Source of the DNA: Liolophura sinensis
Taxonomy: Eukaryota; Mollusca; Polyplacophora; Chitonida; Chitonidae
Assembly (NCBI RefSeq): GCF_032854445.1
Contig: NC_088302.1
Span: 21,029,788 to 21,093,787, forward strand
Reading direction: 5' to 3'
Length of the DNA stretch: 64,000 bases
Part shown: positions 31,587-52,700 of the stretch, one piece after another
How the letters are laid out: every line of letters starts with the position of its first letter
Position numbering within the stretch: the stretch's first letter is position 1
Made by a program: the position numbers and the translations under genes
The notes under the pieces: generated by a model
Databases searched by the model: none
Told to the model about the DNA's origin: nothing
Seen by the model: the letters and a program-made list of their open reading frames with translations, nothing else

Positions 31587-32865
31587 AACTTGATCTGATT
31601 TTTCCCACAGTTTCCACAACAAAGAGTTATACGCTCTGACCAGCACCTTCTATCTCAGACTTGTGCATGTGTGCCTCGGCACGAACGCATATATATAATG
31701 CATTACGAAGTCACAGGCGTTCGTATCTAACGTACAATTACCTGATCGATCTGCACCAATCAATGAAGTATTTCACACCTTTGTCTTTGACAGGTAAAGA
31801 ACAATCGTGTATATGTGAGGTTTTGCTTTGTCCAAGGACAAATAACCGTTGGTGATATGACACCAGGGTGCCATGTTGACGAACTGAGCCATCTGTTGTG
31901 TCATAAACAACATCCACTATATAAATGGAACATTTTTGCCACCGATGAATGACAATTTTGACCCAATAGTGGATATATGTATCCCAGAAAGACACCTTTA
32001 TAACACCTCTTCATTATCCCCTTATAGACAGACTAATGTATTTGTGACACCCCAAGTCAAAATATATGTGATAGGTATGTATGTATTCATTACGGTAACA
32101 AAACACCTTTGTCATTGTTAGTGGGCTGTGGAACATTTTCTGAGTCGGTTTACACCAATAATTACAGTGTTAAAAAAATCAGGCTTCTTGGACATCTGCG
32201 AGTTAAACTGTTGCAACGATGCATCAGATTACTATCTCATTACATGACCGTCTCTGTCCTGAGTAATGATTAATTTTCCCAGGGAGAACAAGTTCTTGAC
32301 CAATGAGAGCACGTGTTCTATAATATATGTAAACCCAGCTTCTTTACCTCAGCAGGTTTATCAGGTCTCTGCATCGTACAACCTTCAGAATCTGGTCGCA
32401 TTACTAATTAATTTGACTTGATGACTGAATCACTCCTCAGAAAAGGAACGGCTAAAAGCAGCAAAGGAATCATAAATATTTTTTTTATTACGTACAAAAA
32501 CGTTTGACTCTTGAAGTTGTATCTTGGTAGAAACATCACACCCCATAGCATCCATTCATTGCCCTGAGATCTAAATGCCAAGTTGTAAGTATTCAGCACG
32601 CTTTAATATCCTTGGAAGACATCCGGTTTGGAAGCGTACCGGCACCCATGCAGCAACCTTGCAGGCCCCTAACCCAAGGACATGGAATAGCAATCAAATA
32701 AAGAATTAAGTGGTCTTGCCTCGTGCAATGGTCCCTTTATATTGCCATTATTAAATTGTAAAATAAATTTGGCTTAAGACATAGTGCTAGAGGGCGTGTA
32801 CGTAGCGATCGTTTAATCATACACATGCATGAACGGATGGAAAAAATAAGAGCCCGGGGTTTTTC

Positions 32866-33320
32866 ACTGGCAATACGTGTGGTCATTTGCCAACTATCAC
32901 CCTATCGTCGATGCTCTGGTTGTAACTCTCTGTGTTATAGTCTTTTATCTTCAATGCGAGATTTGCTGTATTCTTGGGAGACTTCTTGTAAAGACTTTGT
33001 TGCAAGAAGTCAGCTAAGCCGTTGAGATTCACAAGTTCGAATCCAGCTCCGATTGGTTTGTCAGGTATCTAGTACGCTAGGGTGGCAATCTCCAGGGCTT
33101 CGTCGGACTTCATTCGCCCACAAACAACACCGCCCTCATATATACAGTATTTACATAAAAATATGTATGAGTAGGGCGTGGAAAATGAAAATCAAACCAA
33201 TCTCATTTCATCGACGATATCTGTATAGACAATGACGTCGTTTAGCCAAGACACAATTTTGATAACAATATAATAAAAGATTTGAAGCATAGAGAGTAGA
33301 ACACGAGCAGCGATGAAATA
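32866..33320. mobile_element. Foldback-family element
   Basis: The left part contains ATTTGCCAACTATCACCC and GATGCTCTGGTTGTAACTCT. The right part has the inverted partner GCATAGAGAGTAGAACACGA. It lies between the channel and sphingomyelinase genes. Confidence 0.65.
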
Positions 33321-33351
33321 CGGTTCCCCATGCATTAGTTATCACAAAATT

Positions 33352-33598
33352 CCGGGTACATCCTTGGCCGAGTGGGTTAATACGCCAGCTAACGTGGTGC
33401 AATGACTCAGGAGCCTCACACCAATGTGGTCGCTGCGAGCTCAAACCCAGCTCATCCTGACTTCCTATCCGACCGTACGTGGGAAGGGCTGGGAAGCAAC
33501 TTGCGGATGTGTGTGGGATTCCCCCGGGCTCTGCCCTGTTTCCTTAAGAAAATATTCTTGAGTATGGCTTAAAAACATCAATCAAATTAAAATCAAAA
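33352..33598 (+). mobile_element. SINE family 1, near full length, best-preserved head
   Basis: The A-box region reads TTGGCCGAGTGGGTTAA and the B-box side GAGCTCAAACCC, a Leu/Ser-tRNA-like head. It lies just downstream of the sphingomyelinase gene 3' end. Confidence 0.92.
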
Positions 33599-33657
33599 TT
33601 CCGCTGGAGTTTAAGACATCCCAGAGCTTTTACACCGGTTATTCACAGAGGTATACA

Positions 33658-33663
33658 TTTATT
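33658..33663 (-). promoter_or_regulatory. Candidate poly(A) signal, sphingomyelinase gene
   Basis: AATAAA on the minus strand 14 nt after the TGA stop, implying a very short 3' UTR. Confidence 0.45.
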
Positions 33664-33676
33664 AAAGCTCTGATAT

Positions 33677-43353
<9,677 letters not shown>

Positions 43354-44264
43354 TAACCAATCTATTTACATGTAACAAGCACTATGACCCTGAGTCAAGG
43401 AAACGTTGGCAAGTATACGTTTTCAGATAGGCTTCGGTCACCTACTTTGATAACACAGTTGTGAATGAGCCAGCTAAAGAAGCGGTGAAGGGGATTGGTA
43501 CCATATATTAATAATGTACATATATGCATGCCAAATCCACTGCAGATTTGGGGTTAGGTTACATATATCGCATGCACTCTGGATTTCTTGCTACATATAT
43601 GTACCTGCTGTGGAATTATTCATTTTGTATTTGACTGTATGGTTTTTTTTACAGCCGTACCTGATTATTTTAATTCATATATCACAGCGGCTTGACTAAG
43701 TGTGTATGGAGTGGAATGAAGGAAACCGGTACGTGCATAGCTGGAGTATACCACTGACCCCTACTAAGCTCCTGGCAAAACCCTCTGATTGAATTTCCGC
43801 AAAAAAGCATCGGCTGGAGATGGACACGTGAAGGCACTTCAAAAGACAATGGTAAAAAACAAAACAAAACAAACAAAAGAACGCCATTTATATCTGAAAC
43901 TGATATGAATTGAAACGACCAAAAAGGCCATATGTAGAGTTTAAACATTCTTATTCCGCTAAAAAAAATATCCAAAAGAAAAAAAAAAGAGTCATATTTC
44001 ACATTATTTATATTGTTTGTAGTGGAACAAAACATGCCATAATTTTATCGAGCATGGGAAACCTGGCGTAGCCAACCCATGATTCAAGTCCGTGTAGTTT
44101 TTCCCCTAGGTTGACTTCATGGTTCTAATTATGCATGCTAGGGAGTTTTATTAATTTATTTACCTTTAATGAATAAAGCTTACGATGAAGGCCCAAGTGA
44201 TAAATATAGTTTTCTTGGAAAATGGACATGCTGGAAGAATATTTCTGCCAAAGCTTGAATTGTT

Positions 44265-45375
44265 GATTACAGATCCGTAAAAGTGACATGGTAAAAATAA
44301 AATGTTTGGAGAGAAAACAAAAATTTTTGAAGATAAAAAAAAACAACATGGTGAAAAAAATTTGAGGTAAGAGAAAAAAGTTTTCAAGTCTGTGGGAGCC
44401 ACATACTCGCATCTCTCTCTCATAACTACTGCATATTTTGACTATAGGGTCTTACCATGACATAACTACCTTGTATTTTAAATCAAGAACAAGGATTTCC
44501 ATGGGCATGATCGCCAACACAGGTTGATTCCAATCTGTTTAAAAACACCTGTTATCAACATCCATGTTCAGTGCTTGTGAACTTCATTTATATGTACGAC
44601 TTTGCTCGACGGACACGACTAGGTCTACGCAGAAACAGTGACGTACTGAATGAAGAAAAGAGTACACCGCTTTAGAACGACCTGATTTAGGGGTTCAACG
44701 CATTTCCCTATATGAACGAGGCAGCCTATTAATAAACAGATTTAAAGAGGCATATATGGACTGAATAAACAATAAAATACAAATACAACGTGCAGCCCGG
44801 CCCTCATATAGCCTAGTTGAGTTCTGTCAATTTCAACTGCAACAGCTAGACATATATGTGAGACACTATTCGAATACATGTATTTGATCCAGCCAGGGTG
44901 GAACTAAGGCAAACTTTAGGAGCAAATGCCTTAACTTTATGTCACATACATGTATGAGGACGGCTGTGATATGTTTTAAACTTATCGTATTATTTGGTTA
45001 AGTGTTTACTTTATTAATAATAATCCCAGAATCATGAAGTTTTATACTATAATCGTGTTGGCTTTCCTCGTCGTCTAAAAGAACATCTTCGGGCTGAGAA
45101 AGTACAACCTGCAAGCGACAAAAGTTGATTTGCAAAAGCATAATGACACTGACGATCAGGCAGTAGCCCCTTATATAGCGTAACCCTTACTGATGATTGA
45201 TCACTGATGTCTTGGTGCCCCGACTTGTCATCTCGAGGCTCCGATTAGTACTGTCGGGGGTTAAAACAAAAAAAAAATGTCAAAAAAGTTTTTTTTCACT
45301 ATATAATTGTTTTTTTTTCTCTCCCAAATTTTTTTTTCACCATGTCGCTTTTACAGCTCCGTAGTTGATACATCA
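44265..45375. repeat. Inverted repeat pair, about 60-100 bp arms, 1 kb apart
   Basis: The left arm carries CCGTAAAAGTGACATGGT and the right arm has ACCATGTCGCTTTTACAG, each flanked by an A-rich or T-rich extension with GGAGAGAAAA. It could be the ends of a non-autonomous DNA element, or two inverted insertions of one repeat. Confidence 0.55.
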
Positions 45376-46453
45376 GGCCTACTACATCATTTACAAGAAA
45401 CTCCGGCGACCCTGCTTAAATAGCCTATAACTGCAGGTGCACGGTGGGGTATTCTTGGTCCAGGTCGTAGCCTCCAGATAGGTTGTGCTTGTGATTTTGA
45501 CCCCAATTAAATGTTTACAAAATTACAATAGGATTGCTGTACAACTAGATTCATGCTCAATTCTGAAACAAATGGAAATAAACCTATAAGTACCAGTGTG
45601 GCTGATCTAGGCATTCGAATGTCGCTGAATTTTATGCTTTAATTTTGTACCTGTAGCTTCCAGGATGAGAGCAGTGCTACCCTCTAATTATCGCGGACGT
45701 CAGAGAAAGCACCTAGGTTTGAACACGGAGTTCAACAATTTTACTATATTTTATAAAAGAAAACAGAAAAAAACATGCCGTGTATGCGAGAAATGCGAAG
45801 GACCAAAATTTAAATTCTACAGTTTTAATAAATTCAGAGGGAAAAAATTATATCATAAGATTTTTAATTAATATTAAGCGTTGTCCGGTGAGATGCCGTC
45901 TTCTCATTCCCATAAAACTTCGGCATCACTAATAAATATTGTACTGACTCTGATAGGCCTATTTGTTGTTTAGAAACTGCTGACTAAACGCTAAAGTGAA
46001 CGACAATGTATTTGGGGAGACGAGTGCAGTTTGGGCCGAGACAATATATGCTACTGCCAGACATAATTTGTGATACCATCATTGAATATTACACGACTTG
46101 TAAATCAACTGATTTTACGTCTGTGGTGATCCGTAAGTGATACAGACTTGCCCCAGAACACTTTGTGAAATGGCCTTCCGTAACTAGGCCTACATGTAAC
46201 TAAATCGTTGTAAACGATTTCAAAATGATGTAGTTTTGTGTTTTGTAGTTTATTCAGTAGTTTTGTGTTACCCGGATCATATGTCGCTTCATGGAATGAA
46301 TTGGTAGAGGTCACAAGTTAGGCTGCGCAACCTGATGGCAACGTTTTTGATCGGATAAAATTCTCAAGATGGCTGCCTTGACCCACACCAGCCATTTGTG
46401 CCGTATTGTCATTTTGTTCTACGAGTTATTCGTTGAAATCTCATTAAAATAGT

Positions 46454-46493
46454 AAAGCATGATACTTTTTAGAAAGCTTTAGTATCATGCTTT
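46454..46493. other. Perfect 13-bp inverted repeat (hairpin) upstream of DDX49
   Basis: AAAGCATGATACT and AGTATCATGCTTT are separated by 14 nt, 240 bp before the DDX49 start codon. No terminator or RNA gene function is assigned. Confidence 0.75.
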
Positions 46494-46734
46494 CAACTGA
46501 AATATGTTTTAGCCAGGTACCGTCTTGTCCTTTCATGTTTACAGATAAAATACCAAATATCAGGGCGAAGTTATTCTTCTGGTCCGTACATAGTTCCAAA
46601 CTCTGAACAAAAAAGTAAGTAACTGAACGTCTGCTCGAGGGTCTAAATTTTGTGGGCCAGCCCCGTAGAGGGCGCTGTTTGTCAATCTCCAAAATCCCAA
46701 GTAGTGGAGAATTCAATCCACGTGGTCTCGCGAA

Positions 46735-49700
46735 ATGACTGAAGCGATGGCAGGAGAAGGAGATATCTCAGAGTTTGAAGATTTAGGGCTTAATGAATGG
46801 CTCTGTAATCAGTGTAAAGCCTTAGGTATAAGAAAACCGACGCCGATTCAGAAGAACTGCATCCCGGCTATCCTAATGGGTATTATAAGCTTATGTGTTC
46901 TAGAATATTGTCTTGTTTATAATGACGATAACTGCACCCTTAATAGCATGCCATAGTAAATACATCTTAATATAGAGTCCTCTAAAATCACATTCATTTA
47001 ATCAGTGTTATACATTTGATATGTTTTAAGCTAAGATATCTTTGTTACATATTTTATGGTGGTAGCGAATGTACTATAAATCAAAATTAGGCCTCCATAC
47101 TCTTTTGTATAACTTCAGGTCAGGACTGTATTGGGTGCGCCAAAACTGGAAGTGGTAAAACTGCAGCCTTTGCTTTACCTGTGCTACAGAAGTTATGTGA
47201 GGATCCATATGGAATATTTGCCCTTGTCCTAACTCCTACCAGGTGAGGCCTAGCTTGAGTAAACCAGATTGGAGTGTGACAGATGGTACAATAGATACAG
47301 GTCTTATGGTAGATAAACCTATGGGTTACAACTTTGAAAGAGTCACACCAATTCAGAAAATTTCGAGCATTTTAAATGAATGTTTCCGTTACTGAAACTT
47401 TACCTGCAGTAAATAACATTTTGAAATCGAAAACTTAGAAAGAGAAAAAAACCATGTAGGAGAACAAGATGCTGTGATATCGCTAGAGTTCACAATGTTG
47501 TTGCATTGGCAGGATAGGGATAAAATTGACACATTCTTCTGTTCCAAGAAAAATTACAATTAAAGCATTTCACCTATTATATTATAGATGCAGAACTGCA
47601 TCTCTCTCACTGACGGTGTACTGATGGACAGAGTGCTATACAGCTAGTGAAATCTTCAGCCATGGGACGGATCCAGTCCAGTCTATATTGCAATATGGCG
47701 GGTTTCCATTGCAGAGAGGATACATTGTGTACATCAGAAATATCAGCAGTGTATGGATGCTGCTGCCATTAACTATATCTTGAAAGGCTCCCATAATTTT
47801 CAGAGACTGAAAATATGGCCAGATGAATTAGCCTAGTCATACAGTTTTATTTTGAATTTAATATGATGTTTTGTCCTTACTTTATATGAAGAAAACATAA
47901 ACAAATATCATCTTTTCTTTTGAAAGAGAGGAAGAAATGAATCAGTTTTATTTTTTTCCAGAGAATTAGCATTCCAGATATGCGACCAATTCCAGGTCTT
48001 AGGAAAACCTATCGGAATACGCGCCACAGTGATTACAGGAGGAATGGGTAAGTCAGTTGTCAGCCTACTTTCTTCTTCCACTGGCATGCTTGATTACTTA
48101 CAATTCGTACGTGGGAAGGTCTACAAACAACCTGCAGATGGTCATTGGTTTCCACTGAACTTCCACTGCCTGGTTTCCTCCCACTGTAATGTTGGCCACC
48201 GTCTTATAAAGTGAAATATTCTTGAATATGGTGTAAAACTCAAATAAGTAAAGAAATAAATTATTGATGCAATGTTGCATAACGACAAATGTTATCAACT
48301 GGTAACAAGAAAAAATGTTATTTTAGATGACATTGGTTTGTACCTGTTTCTGATGTCGTGCAGGGGGCAAAATTAGAGATATTTGACTTCATCAGGAAAC
48401 TCACGCCATCCACAGGATTGTGCAAGTTCGGGTAACAAGATTTCAGGAAGGCCTGCTACAGTAGATATGTATGGAGAACAAATTATTATTCATTTTGACA
48501 CTTATTTTCCAACACCATTCCATTATGAAAAAAAATCATTGCCCACTTTGAAGACACAGATGCAAGGAGAAGAGATGATTTGTCTTTCAATTTAACCTCA
48601 TAAATGGTGAGAATGTTCATATCAATTGACTTCAAAACATAGAAATCCAGATCGAATTTGTAATCCCTAGCAGCAAAATCCTTTGTTTCCCTTGAGAAAT
48701 CTGCAGGAGCCAAATAAGCTTCATTAACAGTTGTAACATTCTGTAAGGCCGGCTGAAAGTTAGAGACCACATGATCTCCATAGCAACAGTTTGAGTGGGT
48801 GAAAAAAATTGTCCACCTAATGTTATAGCATAGGAAAATGCCTATTTTGTGAATCGCTGTTAGCGATTGTGTATTTGTTGGATTTGTATAATTTTCAGCT
48901 TTCCAAATAACCTGAGCACATTTGCACAGCTTACTTGATGTCTTTTGTACAACCAGGGCTTACTGGTCACTGACCTAGTGGCGGACATGGACCTTTTTCT
49001 GTATGCTTTAACATAGGGTGGCCAGTTTGTTTTCGCCTACTTTAGGGCAATTTGGTGATCAATAACTTGTGTTGGTTAACGATGACCTCGGTTGGTTAAT
49101 GATGACCTCGGTTGGTTAACGATGACCTCAGCTATCATATGTATCAAACATATTACTGTGTTGTTGTTTTACAGATATGCTGCAGCAAGGCCTTGACCTG
49201 TCTGTTCAGCCACATGTTGTCATCTCTACGCCAGGACGTCTTGCTGACCACCTCACCAGCTGTGATACATTCTCCCTGAAGAGAATCAGATTCTTGGTGA
49301 GTACTGATCAGTTCTCCTGCTTCTTGATCAAGAAAATACAGATTTTCTTGCCAAAATATCAGGTCATTTGCATGTGCACTCTGGTATGACTTACAGTTTA
49401 TGCCATTATTAGTCAACAGTTCCTAAAAGAGTCTATAACCGGAGGCTTTTATCAAAAATCGAAGAGTGCAAATCCAATCAAATTTCTTGCATTACTTTAA
49501 GAAAGACGAAATAATTACCGTCCACAAAATATCGGCTTTGTCTAAATGAATCGGTAATAATGGTCCAAAAAATTATAAAACATTATTGTCGCATTATAAT
49601 GTCTTTAGACCTAAGAATTATTTAATTTATGTAATTCAGGTATTAAGCCTGACATTTACTGAAAAGCAATAATTTGAGCTATTCTTGCTAAATATACAAA

Positions 49701-52700
49701 ATTTGATTTGATGTGTTGTACAAGGTGACATGTCTCTTGTCTTCGGTGTGATATTTCAGTGATGTAGCACTCTGGCGGCATGGAGTCGCCCTGCCACAAG
49801 AAGACATATCGTATATACATAAACCTGATGATTCCTTGTCGTCATGTGACTGAAAAATTGTTGAGTACAATGCAAAAATACGTACATACTTAGCTGATAT
49901 GGGGTTTTGCCCAAAATCTCTGGTATAGCCTTTTTTTTTAGTTTTTATTTTATTTATTTATTTTTTTTTTTTTTTTGATGTTTGTGTTCAATTTTCACAG
50001 ATCCTTGATGAAGCTGATCGACTATTAGAAGATGACTTTGGAGAGCAGTTGGAGACAATATTTCAACGATTACCAAAGAAAAGGCAAACGTTGTTATTCA
50101 GTGCTACTATTACAGACACTCTGAAAGAACTGCAGGAAGTTGCATTAAACAAACCTTTCTTCTGGCAGGCTGAGTATACGTGAGTGGCCTCCCTTATTGA
50201 CTGACAAACATAGTCTTACATTTGGTAGTCATTTTCAAACAGTCGTGGAAAGGAGTGTGATCACTACTTTCATTATGAATTAGTTTTGTCTTGTTATATT
50301 TTTCCAGTTCTTCCTTGTCAGCAAGGAATCAAATAACCTTTGCCAAAATAAGAAAATTTATCTCTTCTCCACTTACAGTAAACAACCTAAAGTTTCGCAC
50401 CCGAGTTATTGTCGTTTACTTTTGCACAATCTGAGTTGGTGGCAAGATGAGGGAAGAGAGTGATTAGCCCCCCCCTCGTTTCATGGGGCTGTCACTGACA
50501 GTAGACCTAAATGTAAATATTCCCATAAATGAAATCGAAGAAAATATTAAGAAGGGAGATGTCTATTACAAACCTTTAAATTCCAAACATTGCCTGAAAG
50601 CATGAACGAGTCAATCAAGAAATGTAAATGTACAATGTATACTGCAGACAAACCAATTATTCGCGTTAGGCCTACGTGGAATTCACCTCACACCGTTACC
50701 TGGTGAACGATTGTCTGCTGAGAGTCCTCACTATGCAACGAATATGTGTAATGTATTTGAGCTGAAAACGAATTTCACTGAGAAATATCTGTCACCACCT
50801 TCAGTCTGCACGCACATTTTGTTTCTTTAGTTGGAATTGCCCTCCGATTACAGAAGAGTTGCTTTTCCCACGTATATCGAGAACCTCCATTAAACACAGA
50901 AAACATACTCCACGCAAGGTTTCCGAAAACAGGATAGACAGGATTTGTTTGAGTTGTTATGACATTAAGAGTTCACACAACACCGTCACTTGCTTTATAC
51001 CAAAATGAAAAGCATGTTTTATGATTTCCTGTATACAATTTTGTCCAGACGTGATTTACGTGTTGCCTGCGACAGACAAGATTATTGTTTTGCCTTTCGC
51101 CAACAAAAATCACGTTATCGATGGGTACACCCATGGAAATGTCGAGTCCTGTGAATGTAAGTGGCTTGTATCTACATGTAGACATTAAACCAGTCTGTCT
51201 GACTTAAATTTCATCAAAGGGGACTCGATTAAGTATTAAGTAAATTAAGCATTCATCTTCATGAAATATTGGCGGAAGTTTTTCATTCAAATTACGCCAG
51301 AATGAACAGGAAATGTTTAGCTGCAGAAGCGTAAACTAGGTGTCGCTGTAATCATAGTTTGACATCTCCATCGCGTCTGCTGGTAGGCGTAGTTTGCAAG
51401 TATTGGTTTGCGGTATACTAAATTCTGCTACAGCTTTGTATATTGAGATCCCTGCAGTTTAAAAACGGACATTTGCCATGACACTCCACGTGCATAAAGG
51501 TACTGGGTGGTCACACCCAATCTCCACAGAGTTTTCTCCCAAATTCCCATTTATCACAAAACAATCAACTTGTTGCAAAGTGCATGTGCTATAACTATTA
51601 CGATTAAAAGTGAGGAAACCACGAGGTGTTGATGGTAGGAGGTAGGAGAATAACTGCTCAGTGAAGTGTGAGCTTATTTATTAGAACTGTCAGTATAATC
51701 CCCTAACCACCCCTGATGCTGTTTCGCGGCGGTCAGTCAGTAACAACCACAACCAATGCAATGAATCCTCATGTACACTTTCTGAGTCTCGGGGCGAAAC
51801 TTTAGGTCATTTGCCATATCCTCATTTCTCAACGTAACCTCAACAATTTCTCACTGTTGGTCCTTAGACACTGTTCAATTTCTCACTGTTGGTGTTTAGA
51901 CACTGTTCAATTTCTCACTGTTGGTCTTTAGACACTGTTCAATTCCTCACTGTTTGTCTTTAGCCACCGTTAAATTTTAAAATAAGTATGAATGTTTCAA
52001 TTAACGTGAAGAACAGCAACTGTTGAACAGTATGATAACAACTTCCATGTTAACTTAGTTTTGTCTGTAAAAATATGAAAATCTTTTTCTTTTCAACCTA
52101 CTGGTACCTTAATTTTTCGATGCAACCCAAACTAAGAATTTCTCAGATATGGTCTTAAGTGTGAATGTGTTATGTTACTTGCAGAACAGCGACTGTTGAA
52201 CAACTAGACCAGAGATACATGCTGATGTCTGCGGATGTTAAGGATGCCTATTTACTTCATTTGTTAGATCGCTACTCAGAAGAAAATAAAACTAGCTCAA
52301 TTTTAATATTTACAAACACCTGTAAGTAAGTATAGAATTATTGTATTTGACTGAATTATTCATATCACCTCATTCTGAGAGTTGTATTAATCTTAAAAAA
52401 GTGTTGATTTATTTGTTTATTTGATTGGCGTTTAAAGCCGTGCTCAAGATTGTTTCACTTACACGACGGCGGTGAGCATTATTAAAACACCAGAAGTAAT
52501 ATTTCATAACCTGTATTTGCTTTTTTTGGGACATAACTTTACGTCATGAATGTACAGTAGTTCAGAACAAGTGAACTGAAATGTTCTTTATGGTCTGCAT
52601 AAAAAGGAAACCGAAATCTTATTGCTTTTAATGATATTCCTAATACTTCAACTGGCCATTTTAAATTTGTTAGATGAGGATAAATTAGACTCGTAGAGTG

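Larger units (their letters stand above)
31587..33676. other. Intergenic between channel gene start and sphingomyelinase gene end
   Basis: The two minus-strand genes are head-to-tail. The spacer holds a foldback element and one SINE. The channel-gene promoter should lie near 31600-32400 if exon 1 is right. No TATA box is obvious. Confidence 0.55.
43354..46734. other. Divergent intergenic region, sphingomyelinase and DDX49
   Basis: Contains the inverted repeat pair (44265-45375), a possible orphan exon (45109-45005, minus) and the hairpin at 46454. Promoters for both genes are expected at the ends. DDX49 appears to lack a TATA box. Confidence 0.55.

Noticed and set aside
33352-33460. Possible tRNA gene (A and B boxes)
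   Set aside because: The boxes belong to the head of a SINE family 1 copy; there is no cloverleaf acceptor stem and the SINE body follows directly.
45440-45520. Minus-strand stretch reading HNLSGGYDLDQEYPTVHLQ before a stop
   Set aside because: Looks protein-like, but no acceptor lies at its start and a stop lies just upstream, so no exon could be supported.
46444-46716. 90-codon minus-strand frame upstream of DDX49
   Set aside because: Overlaps the presumed DDX49 promoter and 5' UTR and the hairpin; no recognisable domain, no splice context.
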